From: JANRKB01 sp033763695
GTDB taxonomy: Bacteria; Planctomycetota; Phycisphaerae; Phycisphaerales; UBA1924
Reading direction: 5' to 3'
NCBI GenBank assembly: GCA_033763695.1
Contig: JANRKB010000043.1
Coordinates: forward strand, 124,001 to 188,000
DNA: 64,000 nt
The translations under genes and the position numbers were made by a program. Each line of letters begins with the position of its first letter. Within the stretch, counting starts at the first letter, position 1. The notes beneath the pieces are model-generated. The model had not been told where the DNA came from. It made no database searches and worked only from the letters and a program-made list of their open reading frames with translations. This document shows positions 54,475-63,902 of this stretch, one piece after another.

Positions 54475-56085
54475 TCAGCGACCGCGGCCTGGGATGCGGC
54501 CGTTGATGCGCTTGGGCGGCAGTTTCGTCGGCACCAGGCCGCCGGGGAACTTGCTCGCGTCGACCTTTGACGGATCGGTCGCGGGCACTTGCAGGTTGGC
54601 CGCGGCTTCCATGCGATTCACCTTGGCCGGCGGCTCGGGCGGCGGCGGGGTGTTGCCAGGCAGGACGGGGCGCAGGCCGCCTTCGGGACGTCCGCCCTTG
54701 CTCTCGCCGCGCCAGCCTTCGGGGCGCGGCGAGGGAACGAAGTCGGGATAGTCGAGCTTGGGGATCTCGGCGTTGACGAGCATCTCGATCTGCGTGAGCA
54801 GTTCGCCCTGCTCCGGGGTCACGAGGCTCCACGCGATGCCGCCGCGGCCGGCGCGGGCGGTGCGTCCGATGCGGTGGACGTAAAGGTCGGGGTCCTCGGG
54901 CAGGTCATAGTTGATGACGTGCGACACGCCGTCGGCGTCGATGCCGCGGCTGGCGAGGTCGCTGGCGATGAGCACGCTGAGCGAGCCGGACCGCAGTTTC
55001 TGCATCGTGCTGGTGCGCTTGCCCTGCGACATGTCGCCGTGGATCGCGTGGGCCTCGATGTTGTGCTTGTGCAGATACGTCACAAGGTCATCGCAGGTGC
55101 GCTTCAGGCGGCAGAAGACGATGGTGAGCGCGGGCTCTTCGTGGGTCAGCAGGTGCAGCAGCAGTTTGCGCTTGTCCCACTGATTCACGGGCAGGTGATA
55201 CTGCTCGACCAGCGACACCGTCAGTGAGCCCGCGCTGGTGACGACCTTCTCAGGCTCGACCATGTGGCGGCGGGCGAGTTTCTCGATCTCGGGCGAGATC
55301 GTCGCGCTGACGAAGATCGTCTGGCGGCAGCCGGGCTGGCCGGGGTTGCCCGGCGGCGGGCAGAGTTCGAGGATCTTGCGGATGTCCTCGCGGAAGCCGA
55401 TGTCGAACATGCGATCGACTTCGTCGAGCACCGCGAAGCGCAGGTTGTTGAAGTGGATGATGCCGCGCTCGCGCATGTCCATGATGCGGCCGGGGGTGCC
55501 GACGAGGATCTGCGCGGCGTTCTGGACCTTCTTGGCCTGGGCCTGGATCGCCTGCCCGCCGTAGATTGTCACGGCGCGGATGGGGGTGAACTTGGCGAGG
55601 TCGTTGATCTCTTCGGTGATCTGGATGGCCAGCTCGCGGGTCGGGGCGAGGATGAGCGCCTGGAACTGCACGTCCTTGTGGCACATATGGACGATCGGCA
55701 GGCCGAACGCGGCGGTCTTGCCGGTGCCGGTCTTGGCCTGGCCGAGGATGTCCTTGCCGGTGAGGGCGAGGGGGATGAGCTTGGCCTGGATGGCGGTGGG
55801 CTTGGAGAAGCCGGCGGCATGAACGCCCTTGAGGACGCTGGAACGCAGGCCGAGCTGGTCAAAGGTGAGCGATTCGTCGAAGACTTCGCTCTTGGGCTTG
55901 ATGTTGGGGCCGTGGTGCACCGGCGCGTGGACGGTGGTGTGATGGTCGGCCGACGAATCGGCCGGTTGGGCAGCCTGTTGGCCAGCCTGTTGGGTGGCGG
56001 CATCGGAAGGGCCGCCGGCAACGCCCGAGGGCTCGCCCTGCGTGTCGGAAGCGGGGACGTGAACAGTTTCGTTGGAATCGGTCAT
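54475..56085 (-). CDS. DEAD-box-family RNA helicase (DEVD variant)
   Basis: A 536-residue RNA helicase with a Gln/Ala/His-rich N-terminus and a Pro/Gly-rich C-terminus. Core motifs: Q motif GFSKPTAIQ, Walker A AKTGTGKT, PTRELA, motif II DEVD in place of DEAD, SAT, and HRIGRTARAGR. It belongs to the RhlE/RhlB-like group that remodels RNA in ribosome assembly or decay. It is convergent with manC and divergent from the VWA-like gene 91 bp away. Confidence 0.93.
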   Translation of the reverse strand: MTDSNETVHVPASDTQGEPSGVAGGPSDAATQQAGQQAAQPADSSADHHTTVHAPVHHGPNIKPKSEVFDESLTFDQLGLRSSVLKGVHAAGFSKPTAIQAKLIPLALTGKDILGQAKTGTGKTAAFGLPIVHMCHKDVQFQALILAPTRELAIQITEEINDLAKFTPIRAVTIYGGQAIQAQAKKVQNAAQILVGTPGRIMDMRERGIIHFNNLRFAVLDEVDRMFDIGFREDIRKILELCPPPGNPGQPGCRQTIFVSATISPEIEKLARRHMVEPEKVVTSAGSLTVSLVEQYHLPVNQWDKRKLLLHLLTHEEPALTIVFCRLKRTCDDLVTYLHKHNIEAHAIHGDMSQGKRTSTMQKLRSGSLSVLIASDLASRGIDADGVSHVINYDLPEDPDLYVHRIGRTARAGRGGIAWSLVTPEQGELLTQIEMLVNAEIPKLDYPDFVPSPRPEGWRGESKGGRPEGGLRPVLPGNTPPPPEPPAKVNRMEAAANLQVPATDPSKVDASKFPGGLVPTKLPPKRINGRIPGRGR

Positions 56086-56176
56086 TTCGTCGATATTCTA
56101 GGGACGTGCCGTCGCGGGAGCGCGGCGGGAGTGCAGGGCGTGGCTTTCGCCACGCCGCGAAGGAGCGCGAGACGAG

Positions 56177-57322
56177 ATGTCGTTGGCCGCCTCACAAGCC
56201 GGACTTGCCGCGATGCCCGCGCGTTCGGCGAGCGATGACGCAGCGACGCCGCGCCGATCGTCGCGCGGGAAGTCCTCGGGCCGGGGCGGTTCATCCCGCG
56301 GCAAGGGGCCCAAGGGAAAGAAAGGCTCGGCCAAGAAGCGGCGTCGTATCCCGCGCGGGGCGCTGGTGCCGCTGATCGGCTCGCTGCTCTTTCACACGGT
56401 GCTGTTCGCGGCGATGTTCGTGACGCGCCCTGACCCACTGCGGACCCGGCAGCTGACGGACATCGAAGGGTTCGAGTCGATGCTGGCGATCCCGCCGCCG
56501 CCGATGCCCGACCCCGAGCCGGTGCATGAGATCGCCGCGCTGCCCGAAACAGCACCGGCCGCCGCGGCAGAGAGCAGCCCGATGGATGACTTCGCGCAGG
56601 CCGCGAGCGCGAGTGCCGTGAGTCCGACGTTCTTCAATCCGGTCACGGCGGCCCCGCGTCAGGCGATACCGAGTTCGACGCCGGTGTCGCGCTTGCCCTC
56701 AAAGCCCAAGGCCGAAGCGCCCAAGCCGGCGCCCGTGCCGCGCGGCGCGGGATTCGGACAGGTGCAGGCCCAGCGCGCGACCAAGGTGGTGTACGCGGTG
56801 GACATCTCGGGGGCGATGGTGCCGGTGCTGCCGTTCCTTTTGCAGGAACTGCGCCGCAGCGTGGAGCGCCTCGACGAGAGTCAGTCGTTCCAAGTGGTGT
56901 TCTTCCGTGCGGAGGATGAGCAGTCCGAGCCGCCGCCGTCGCTGGGTGATGCGCTCTTGCGGGCGGACCGGACGAACAAGCGCAAGCTGGATCGCGTCGC
57001 CGACAACGTCTTTCCGGGCGGACGCTCGGACCCTCTCTCGGGTCTGTCGGCGGCACTCCAGCTCAAGCCGGATGTGATCTTCCTGCTGAGCCGCAACATC
57101 CGGCGCACCGGCACCGAGACGCAGACGGCGGATGATGTGCTGGCGCATCTGGACGCGCTGAACCCCAAGGACCGGCGCGGCCAACGGCCCGTCGTCATCA
57201 AGACCGTGCAGTTCATCGACGATGACCCCACCGGTCTCTTGCAGGCCATCGCCAACAACCACGGCGACGGCGATGGGTCGTATCGCGTCATGTCGATCGC
57301 AGAACTCAAGAAGCAGAAGTGA
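56177..57322 (+). CDS. TonB-like N-terminus plus von Willebrand A-like domain protein
   Basis: A 381-residue membrane protein: basic Ser/Gly/Lys-rich N-terminus (about 60 residues), one transmembrane helix (62-82), a Pro/Ala-rich periplasmic spacer (about 100-195), and a von Willebrand A-like domain (about 200-378). The MIDAS motif is degenerate: DISGA at 209-213 has Ala where the second Ser is expected. The layout recalls TonB-type linkers or the VWA proteins common in planctomycetes. The start could be ATG 56213. Confidence 0.7.
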   Translation: MSLAASQAGLAAMPARSASDDAATPRRSSRGKSSGRGGSSRGKGPKGKKGSAKKRRRIPRGALVPLIGSLLFHTVLFAAMFVTRPDPLRTRQLTDIEGFESMLAIPPPPMPDPEPVHEIAALPETAPAAAAESSPMDDFAQAASASAVSPTFFNPVTAAPRQAIPSSTPVSRLPSKPKAEAPKPAPVPRGAGFGQVQAQRATKVVYAVDISGAMVPVLPFLLQELRRSVERLDESQSFQVVFFRAEDEQSEPPPSLGDALLRADRTNKRKLDRVADNVFPGGRSDPLSGLSAALQLKPDVIFLLSRNIRRTGTETQTADDVLAHLDALNPKDRRGQRPVVIKTVQFIDDDPTGLLQAIANNHGDGDGSYRVMSIAELKKQK

Positions 57323-57349
57323 GCCGGACGGGCCGCACGGCGCGTCGCT

Positions 57350-60300
57350 TCAGTAGCGCATCTCCACGCGCTTTGCCGCGGCGTGCAGCGTGATCGACTT
57401 CGCATCCGTCGGCTTGGTCTCGACGCCGTCGACAATGACGCCCGTGAGCGGTCGTGCGTCGGGGTTCACGAGTACAAGTCCTGTCTCGGGCAGTTGCGCG
57501 GGCAATGAGCCGATGTCGAAGACGACCGAGCCTTGACCAGCCTGTCCGCCCGTCGCGCGAGACATGGTGTAGGACACGTTGCCGCCGAGCGTGGGGAAGT
57601 TGGCGACGCGTACCGGCGCACCTTCGGCACGCCCTTCATCGAGCCACTTGGCGAGCACGCCCGCGCCGAGCACGAGTGCGCCGTCGCTGGGCCGCTCGTG
57701 GACAAACATCGCGCGCACCGCGTTCACATAATCGCCGCCGACCCACGTGTGCGGCATATCACCGACGAAGCGCGGCGTCTTGGGGTCGCGCCAGACGATC
57801 TCGCCCCAACTGTTCCAGCCCTGCGGCCGCTGATCGCGGAAGTAGAAGTCGAGCATCTCGTGCGCGCGATCGGGCCGCCCAAGATAGAGCCACGAACCGA
57901 TGATCCGCGTCTCGTACGGCGTGTAATCGTGCCACTCCAGTTTGCCGTCGCGACGATCGGTGAAGAACTTCCACTGCTTCTCGAAGGTGTCGTGCAGCGC
58001 GGGCTCGGGGATGCGACCAAGTTCGCCGCACGGCCAGAGCCCCACCGTCGTGCTCGTCGCGTCAAAGTCGCCCAGCTCGACACAGCCGGGGATGAAGTCG
58101 ATGTTCTTGTTCTTCATCGCCAGGCGCATCGAGTCGTAGAGACACTTCGCGTAGTCGTCGCTCAGACTCTGGAATCGCTTGACGAGATCGGCGCGCTTCA
58201 AGATCGTCTCGATGGTCGTCGCGTCCTTCAGACCCTTGAGCACGAAGAACGAGTCCCAGTACGAGTGCATCGGCTTGGCCGAGTAGCCCTCGTGGCTGAT
58301 CGACTCGGTGACCAGGCCGTACTTGGCTCGCTGCTCCGGCGGGCCGTCGCGATACTCGGGCGTCATGCGCTGGTTGCGCAGGTACTCGATGTAGTCCACG
58401 GCCTTTTCCACCCGCGGCAGCATGCGCGTGAGAAACTCAGTGTCGCCGGTGAACTTGTAATAGGTCAGGATCGCGTAGATCAACTGCCCGTGGCTGTCGT
58501 GCTCGGGCACCGGGTCTGGCCCGCGCCGATCGACGACGCACGGCACCTTGCCGCTTTCATACTGATACGGCGCGTACCACTCGATGAACTGCTTGACCTT
58601 GTCGGCGTGGCCGGTGGCGAGCATCGCCGCGCTGGTCATTGAGCCGTCGCGGATCCACGATCGCTCATAGCAGCGCGAGCCGGGCTGGATGGCGGGGCCG
58701 TCGCGATTGATGAGGATGTACGCCTGCGTGCTCTTGAAGGTATTGACGAGCCGATCCGCCGAGGGCGGCAAGGTGAGCGATGCGATGTTGAGTTCGCGCG
58801 TCCACCACGCCTTGGCGCGGCTGAGCACGGCTTCCATCGACTTGGCCGTGTTCGCACCCGGCGCGACCGCGAGGCGCGATTGCTCGTGCATCGGAATCGC
58901 CAGCGCGAACTCCGCCGTCGCCCCCGGCGGCAGCGCGAACGGATAGTGCAGCGTCATCGACGCGAAGCCGACTTCGCAGCGTGCGGCGATTGAGGTGCGG
59001 AGCGTGCCATCGGCGAAGCGGGCGGCGATGTCGCCGTCGCCGTAGGTCGCCGCGCTGACCAGATCAGGATTGGTCACGGTCACGACCCGCGGCACGCCGT
59101 CGACGAGCACGGCCTGGGCCGTCCGCCGCTTGCCCATCGCGATCGTGTTGATCGGCGCGACGCCGCCGGTGATGTTCAGCGCCTGCCACGGTGGGGTGAC
59201 TTGATAAGGAACCACGGCAAGTCCGAGTTTGCCGCCGAGAAAACTGCCGCTGGTGTTGGTGATGCGATAGCGGGCGTAGACCACCGACTCGCCGGGCTCG
59301 CCGTCGGGAATCGCGCTGACATCGAGCGTGAACTTGGGATGCGTCCATGTGACGTGCGGGATGGGCAGGTAGCCGCTCTCGAGCGTGTGCGAGCGCTCGA
59401 CATCGTTCCATGTGACGAGTTGGGCCGCGTTGGCAGAGGCGCCCGCGCCGGCGGCGTCGCTCAGGCTGACGATCGGCATGATCGACGGGCCGAGCCGGGC
59501 GGTTTCGATCAGGCCGTCTTCGTTGATGAGGCATTCCTCGGTGTCGTCGGCGACACCGACCACGGTCCAGTATGCCTGCTCGCCGTACGCATAACGCGGC
59601 AAGTGTCCGCGCGGCAGCAGCGACGCGGCATGTGACATTATCGCGTTGGGTGTCTGGGCGACGTCGGGCCCGAGCACGCGCACCGACTCGGTCTTCAGCG
59701 TCGGAATGCCGCTGGTGGCGACAGCGCCGAGATCGGGGCTGGTGATGCGGATGAAGCGGGCTTCGCTCTCGGGCGTGGGGACAAAGACGCGCCGCGCGGT
59801 GTTGCCGCGGATGGTGGTTGATGCGGTCCAGTTCGTCGCGTCGTCGCTGAGCGCGACGTCAAGATTCGTCGCGACCGCATCGGCGGGGAAGGCGATCTCG
59901 ACGCCGCCGACTTCGCGGCTGGCGCCCAAGTCGCCGGTCATCTCGCCGTGCTTGTTCTGGTCGGTCGTCCATGTCGGCTCGGCGGGAGCCGTCTCGGGTG
60001 GCAGCGGCTCAAACGTCAGCGTGTCGAGATCAATGAATCCCTTGCCGCCGCTGCTGGCGGCGATGCCGATCTCGATGAAACCGAGTTTCTTCATCGGCGT
60101 CGGACCGGCCGGACCCCATGCGAAGGAGATGTGGCGAGGGCGATAGACGATGTGCTTCCACGCGGTGGGGAACTTGAAGGCGCGGCGGTTGACCCACCAG
60201 ACGTTGTCGCCGCTTGGGTCAACGAGTTTGAACTCGAGGTTGTTGTCCGGGCACTCGCCGCGGATCCAAAACCCGACGCGGTAGTTGCTGGGCATGTCGA

Positions 60301-60622
60301 TGGGCGTGGGGCGGCGGATGACGACGAAGCCCGAGCCTTTGGTGAAGTCGTAGTTGAGACGGATGGCCTTCGAGGTACCAGCATCCTTGCCCGCAGCACC
60401 AGCGTCTTTGCCGGGTGCAACCGCGAGCGATGCGGTCACGCCATCAGATGCGATGACAGTCCATGCCGCGGGGTCGTCGCAGGCGTCGAGCAGCGTGGAG
60501 GCGCTGGCCTTGGTCGGCGCAGTTGCGCCCTCTTGGGCGTGGCTCAGCGATGCCGGCAGCAGCGCGAGTAAGGCCACCGAGGTAACTACACGAATGAAAT
60601 GATTCGCACGGCTCAACACCAC
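57350..60622 (-). CDS. Large secreted six-hairpin glycosidase-like protein
   Basis: About 1090 residues with a signal peptide (ends LSHAQE). The N-terminal module (LDACDDPAAWTV..., WVNRRAFKFPTAWKHI) looks like a carbohydrate-binding jelly roll. A discoidin/F5-8C-like module follows (about 200-310, ARFIRITSPDLG). The rest is a beta-sandwich plus an (alpha/alpha)6 toroid with SWIRDGSMTSAAMLATG, typical of GH15/GH63-like and related six-hairpin glycosidases. The glycan target is unknown. GTG 60622, with GAGG six bases upstream, is the likely start. It is convergent with the VWA-like gene. Confidence 0.75.
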   Translation of the reverse strand: MVLSRANHFIRVVTSVALLALLPASLSHAQEGATAPTKASASTLLDACDDPAAWTVIASDGVTASLAVAPGKDAGAAGKDAGTSKAIRLNYDFTKGSGFVVIRRPTPIDMPSNYRVGFWIRGECPDNNLEFKLVDPSGDNVWWVNRRAFKFPTAWKHIVYRPRHISFAWGPAGPTPMKKLGFIEIGIAASSGGKGFIDLDTLTFEPLPPETAPAEPTWTTDQNKHGEMTGDLGASREVGGVEIAFPADAVATNLDVALSDDATNWTASTTIRGNTARRVFVPTPESEARFIRITSPDLGAVATSGIPTLKTESVRVLGPDVAQTPNAIMSHAASLLPRGHLPRYAYGEQAYWTVVGVADDTEECLINEDGLIETARLGPSIMPIVSLSDAAGAGASANAAQLVTWNDVERSHTLESGYLPIPHVTWTHPKFTLDVSAIPDGEPGESVVYARYRITNTSGSFLGGKLGLAVVPYQVTPPWQALNITGGVAPINTIAMGKRRTAQAVLVDGVPRVVTVTNPDLVSAATYGDGDIAARFADGTLRTSIAARCEVGFASMTLHYPFALPPGATAEFALAIPMHEQSRLAVAPGANTAKSMEAVLSRAKAWWTRELNIASLTLPPSADRLVNTFKSTQAYILINRDGPAIQPGSRCYERSWIRDGSMTSAAMLATGHADKVKQFIEWYAPYQYESGKVPCVVDRRGPDPVPEHDSHGQLIYAILTYYKFTGDTEFLTRMLPRVEKAVDYIEYLRNQRMTPEYRDGPPEQRAKYGLVTESISHEGYSAKPMHSYWDSFFVLKGLKDATTIETILKRADLVKRFQSLSDDYAKCLYDSMRLAMKNKNIDFIPGCVELGDFDATSTTVGLWPCGELGRIPEPALHDTFEKQWKFFTDRRDGKLEWHDYTPYETRIIGSWLYLGRPDRAHEMLDFYFRDQRPQGWNSWGEIVWRDPKTPRFVGDMPHTWVGGDYVNAVRAMFVHERPSDGALVLGAGVLAKWLDEGRAEGAPVRVANFPTLGGNVSYTMSRATGGQAGQGSVVFDIGSLPAQLPETGLVLVNPDARPLTGVIVDGVETKPTDAKSITLHAAAKRVEMRY

Positions 60623-60802
60623 GGCACACCTCGCAGAAAGACCGTCAATCGTCCCCGGAAGTCGACGCGCTGCCGAGCGGGCATGTCGTCCGCGCCGCCA
60701 GCAGGTCGGCTCACCCGGCCTCAATCGCCCAGCATGAAAGCGTTTACAGTGTCCCGATGCACCGTATCGCTGTCAACACATTGCAGTTCGTTTGCGACGG
60801 TT

Positions 60803-60840
60803 CCAAAACGAACCACGCCCGACCTCAAGGGCCGGGCGTG
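60803..60840 (-). terminator. Terminator of tRNA-Ala
   Basis: 8-bp stem CACGCCCG/CGGGCGTG with an 11-base loop, followed on the minus strand by GTTCGTTTTGG. It begins 10 bp after the tRNA 3' end. Confidence 0.7.
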
Positions 60841-60849
60841 TCTCGAAAG

Positions 60850-60924
60850 TGGAGGCAAGGGGACTCGAACCCCTGACCTCATCCATGCCATGGATGCGCT
60901 CTACCAAAACTGAGCTATGCCCCC
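60850..60924 (-). tRNA. tRNA-Ala (anticodon GGC)
   Basis: A 75-nt cloverleaf. The acceptor stem GGGGGCA/TGCCTCC contains the G3-U70 wobble pair that identifies alanine tRNA. The D stem is GCTC/GAGC. The anticodon stem CATCC/GGATG has loop ATGGCAT (anticodon GGC). The T arm has GGTTCGAGTCC. CCA is not encoded (A73 is followed by CTT). Confidence 0.95.
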
Positions 60925-61121
60925 ATTTTGCTCCGGTTGGCCACCGGTGCGGGGTCCGCGGCACGCCGCGGCATTCCACTTGTCCATCAACCTGCCTGGC
61001 GAAGCGGCATGCCGCCCCGACAGGGAAGAGATCGTAGTGCGTCGGCCCGATGGGTCAACACCTTCACCGCCAATGCGTTGGACCCAAGCAAAATCCGTTC
61101 AATCGGACCCTGCTCGGCGGC

Positions 61122-62270
61122 TCAGGATGGCGTCGGTTCGCGCGAGGCGGCCCCCAGCACGGCGTCGGCACCCTCGATCACGCGTTCCACGCTGATGTGT
61201 TCGATGGCGCAGCGTTCTGGGTGGTCATTTGCGCTCTGGTCTTCGGCCAAGGTCGGGTCGGCCACGATGATCCGCTCCGGGCCGCTCGCGCGCGTCGGGA
61301 TCGTCGTCCAGCGATGGTCGGTCGGGCCAAACAGCGAGACGAGCGGCACGCCGAACGCCGCCGCGATGTGCCGCGGGCCGGTGTCGTTGGTCACCATGAG
61401 TCGCGCGTCGCGCACGATCGCCTTCAGACTGCCGATGCTGTTGCCCAGTGCGGCCAGCGACACGCAGCGCGCGTGCGACAACTCCGCGATCGACTCGATG
61501 ATCGCGCGCTCACCCGGCGAACCGTTGAGCAGGATGGTGCAGCCGTACGCGTGAAAGAGATGATCCGCGAGCGCGGCGAAGCGTTCGGGCGGCCAGCGCT
61601 TCGCCGGGTTGTTCCCGCCCGGGTTCAGCACGGCATACGCCTCGCCCGGCGTCAGCCCGGCGCGCTGCTTGATCTCCGCGGCCTTTGCCTCCTGCTCGGG
61701 CGTCACACCCAGCGACAGGCAGGCGTCACGTCCGATGGCGGTTGGGCGGGCGGCGTTGTCGGCGGCGTCGGCGTGCTCGCCCAGCAGTTGATCGGCGAGG
61801 CGGTGGTAGTACTCGCACGCAGGGATCATGGCCCATGCGCCGCTGGCGGTCTTGGGGGCGATGAGCTTCTCGGTGAGCAGAATGCCGCGGAGATCGCGGT
61901 CATAGCCGACGCGGCGCGGGATGTCGGCCAGGCGGGTGATGAGGGCGGTCGAGAACGAGTTGGTGAGCAGGAGTGCGGCGTCGTAGCGACGCGGACGTAC
62001 CTTGGCCGCGGCGTGCTTGGGGCTCATCACGCCCTGCGGCAAATGCACGTGCAGCTCATCAAACAGTGCCGAGCCAGCGAGCAACTCATCCATACCGGGG
62101 CGGACCAGGCCGCCGATGAAACAGCCGGGCAAGCCGCGTCGCAGGCGTGCCAGCGCGGGCGTCGCCATAACACAATCGCCCAGCCACGACGGCATGACGA
62201 TCAAGAGGCGCAGCGGACGGATGGAGTCTCGCGAAGACACGGAGACGATTGTAGTTCCGGCGTCGCACAT
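61122..62270 (-). CDS. Glycosyltransferase family 9 (ADP-heptose:LPS heptosyltransferase-like)
   Basis: A 382-residue GT-B glycosyltransferase of family 9 (WaaF/WaaC type). An N-terminal LLIVMPSWLGDCVMATPAL segment and the C-terminal donor-site motif TNDTGPRHIAAAFGVPLVSLFGPTD are both present. It would add a heptose or related sugar to lipopolysaccharide at the inner membrane. It lies 21 bp after the MATE-type gene on the same strand, so the two probably form an operon. The ribosome site is weak. Confidence 0.9.
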   Translation of the reverse strand: MCDAGTTIVSVSSRDSIRPLRLLIVMPSWLGDCVMATPALARLRRGLPGCFIGGLVRPGMDELLAGSALFDELHVHLPQGVMSPKHAAAKVRPRRYDAALLLTNSFSTALITRLADIPRRVGYDRDLRGILLTEKLIAPKTASGAWAMIPACEYYHRLADQLLGEHADAADNAARPTAIGRDACLSLGVTPEQEAKAAEIKQRAGLTPGEAYAVLNPGGNNPAKRWPPERFAALADHLFHAYGCTILLNGSPGERAIIESIAELSHARCVSLAALGNSIGSLKAIVRDARLMVTNDTGPRHIAAAFGVPLVSLFGPTDHRWTTIPTRASGPERIIVADPTLAEDQSANDHPERCAIEHISVERVIEGADAVLGAASREPTPS

Positions 62271-62291
62271 CGCACGCTCAACAAGACGTGA

Positions 62292-63902
62292 TCAGCGATC
62301 AAGCTTGCCCGGCGTGATCGCCTCGCTGATGCAGCCGCATTCGACACATTGGCCGGCGGCAAGCCCGGCGATGTCGGTGCCGCAGGAGGGGCAGAGCGCG
62401 GCGGTACTGGCTGCGGCCTCGGTGCTCGATTCCTTGAGCAGGCGGATCTGCATCCACTTGCCGCCGGCGAAGCGCACGAGCAGCGCGACGCAGAGCGTGA
62501 AGATGTACAAGGCCGCGGCGATCCACGCGCCGACGGACTTCAGATCAGGGAACAGGCGTGTGATGAGCAGCCCGCCGCCAACGATGACAGACCAGGAGGC
62601 CACCACGGTGACCGCGCCGGGATAGAAGGTGTCGCCAGCGCCGCGGAGCGCGCCGGTCAGCACCATCGCAACGGCATCAAAGAGCTGGAACGCCGCGGCG
62701 GCGATCAGCATCTGCCCGGCGAGGCGCACGAGTTCGGCGCGTTGCTCGGGGGGCGTGCCATCGGTGACAAAGAAGTGAGCCAGCGGCTCGCGGAAGACGA
62801 CGAACAGCACGCCGCAGGTGCCCATGTACGCGACGCCGAGACGCACGGCGAGCCAGGCGCGGCGGCGCGCGATGTCAGGCTGCCCCGCGCCCATGTACTT
62901 GCCGACGATCGAACTGGCGGCGATCGAGATGCCGACCGCGGGCATGAAGCTCATGGACATGTACTGGTGGGCGATCCAGCCCGCGCTGGCGTGCTGCGCG
63001 CCAAAGCCGCTGACCAGATAGACCATGAAGAAGCCCCAGCACACCATCTCGTTGCCCATCATGAGGCCGCCGGGCCAGCCGGTGCGGACGATGTCCTTCA
63101 CATGGGCCCATGACCAGCGCCATGCCGAACGCGTCGCGAAGCGCGCGTTCATCGACGGCGAGAGGAAGACGAGCAGCGGGATGAGCAGTTCGACGCAGGT
63201 GGCGAGCACCGTGCCGTAGGCCGAACCGACAATGCCCATGGGCTCGATGCCCAGCGTCACACCGACGCGATGGACGATTGTGCCGAGGATGCCAAGCTCT
63301 TTGATCGCAGGGCCGTTGCCGAAGACGAGCAGGGCCGAGAGGAAGAGGTTGACGACATTGGCGACGATGCCAGCGACGGTGACGATGCCGGCGCGCTGCA
63401 TGCCGTAGAAGAACTGCGAGATGGCGCGCGTGGCGATGTTGATCCCGGCGCCAAGCACCAGCACGCGACCATACTCGGCGGCGAGGCCAGCCTGGGTTGC
63501 ATCAACACCTGCCGAGGCAAACAACGAGGGCAGCGCAAACAGCGCGTAGGGCACCAGCAGCAGGCCCCACAGCAGCGCGAGCCACATGCCGTTCCACGCG
63601 TATGCCGCGGCACGCTTGGGGCGACCCGCGCCGTTGTTCTGGCTGACGTAGGTGTTGACGATCTGGATAGTGCCCATCGCGATCGACTGCGGCACCCACG
63701 CGGCCAGCCCGCCGTTGCCCTGCGCACCGACGTACGTCGTCCCCAGATGGGAGACGAGCCACTTGTCGACGAAGGTCATCAGCGTGTACGACGTCATCGT
63801 CGCGACGGTCGGCGCGGCGATGCGCAGCAACTCTCCCATCGCCGATTCACTCGGCGGGTTCGTCGGCGTGGACGTCGGGCTGGAACTTTGCGGCGAAGAC
63901 AT
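62292..63902 (-). CDS. MATE-family efflux transporter with C-terminal zinc ribbon
   Basis: A 536-residue protein with twelve predicted helices in two homologous MatE halves (LLRIAAPTVATMTSYTLMTFVD..., TGWPGGLMMGNEMVCW...). It belongs to the MATE family that exports cations or drugs with Na+ or H+. A short hydrophilic tail carries CPSC...CVECGC (Cys 504, 507, 519, 522), a zinc-ribbon pattern not normal for the family. A Ser/Pro/Thr-rich N-terminus precedes the first helix. It is first in a likely operon with the GT9 gene, so its cargo might be a lipid or glycan intermediate. Confidence 0.88.
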   Translation of the reverse strand: MSSPQSSSPTSTPTNPPSESAMGELLRIAAPTVATMTSYTLMTFVDKWLVSHLGTTYVGAQGNGGLAAWVPQSIAMGTIQIVNTYVSQNNGAGRPKRAAAYAWNGMWLALLWGLLLVPYALFALPSLFASAGVDATQAGLAAEYGRVLVLGAGINIATRAISQFFYGMQRAGIVTVAGIVANVVNLFLSALLVFGNGPAIKELGILGTIVHRVGVTLGIEPMGIVGSAYGTVLATCVELLIPLLVFLSPSMNARFATRSAWRWSWAHVKDIVRTGWPGGLMMGNEMVCWGFFMVYLVSGFGAQHASAGWIAHQYMSMSFMPAVGISIAASSIVGKYMGAGQPDIARRRAWLAVRLGVAYMGTCGVLFVVFREPLAHFFVTDGTPPEQRAELVRLAGQMLIAAAAFQLFDAVAMVLTGALRGAGDTFYPGAVTVVASWSVIVGGGLLITRLFPDLKSVGAWIAAALYIFTLCVALLVRFAGGKWMQIRLLKESSTEAAASTAALCPSCGTDIAGLAAGQCVECGCISEAITPGKLDR

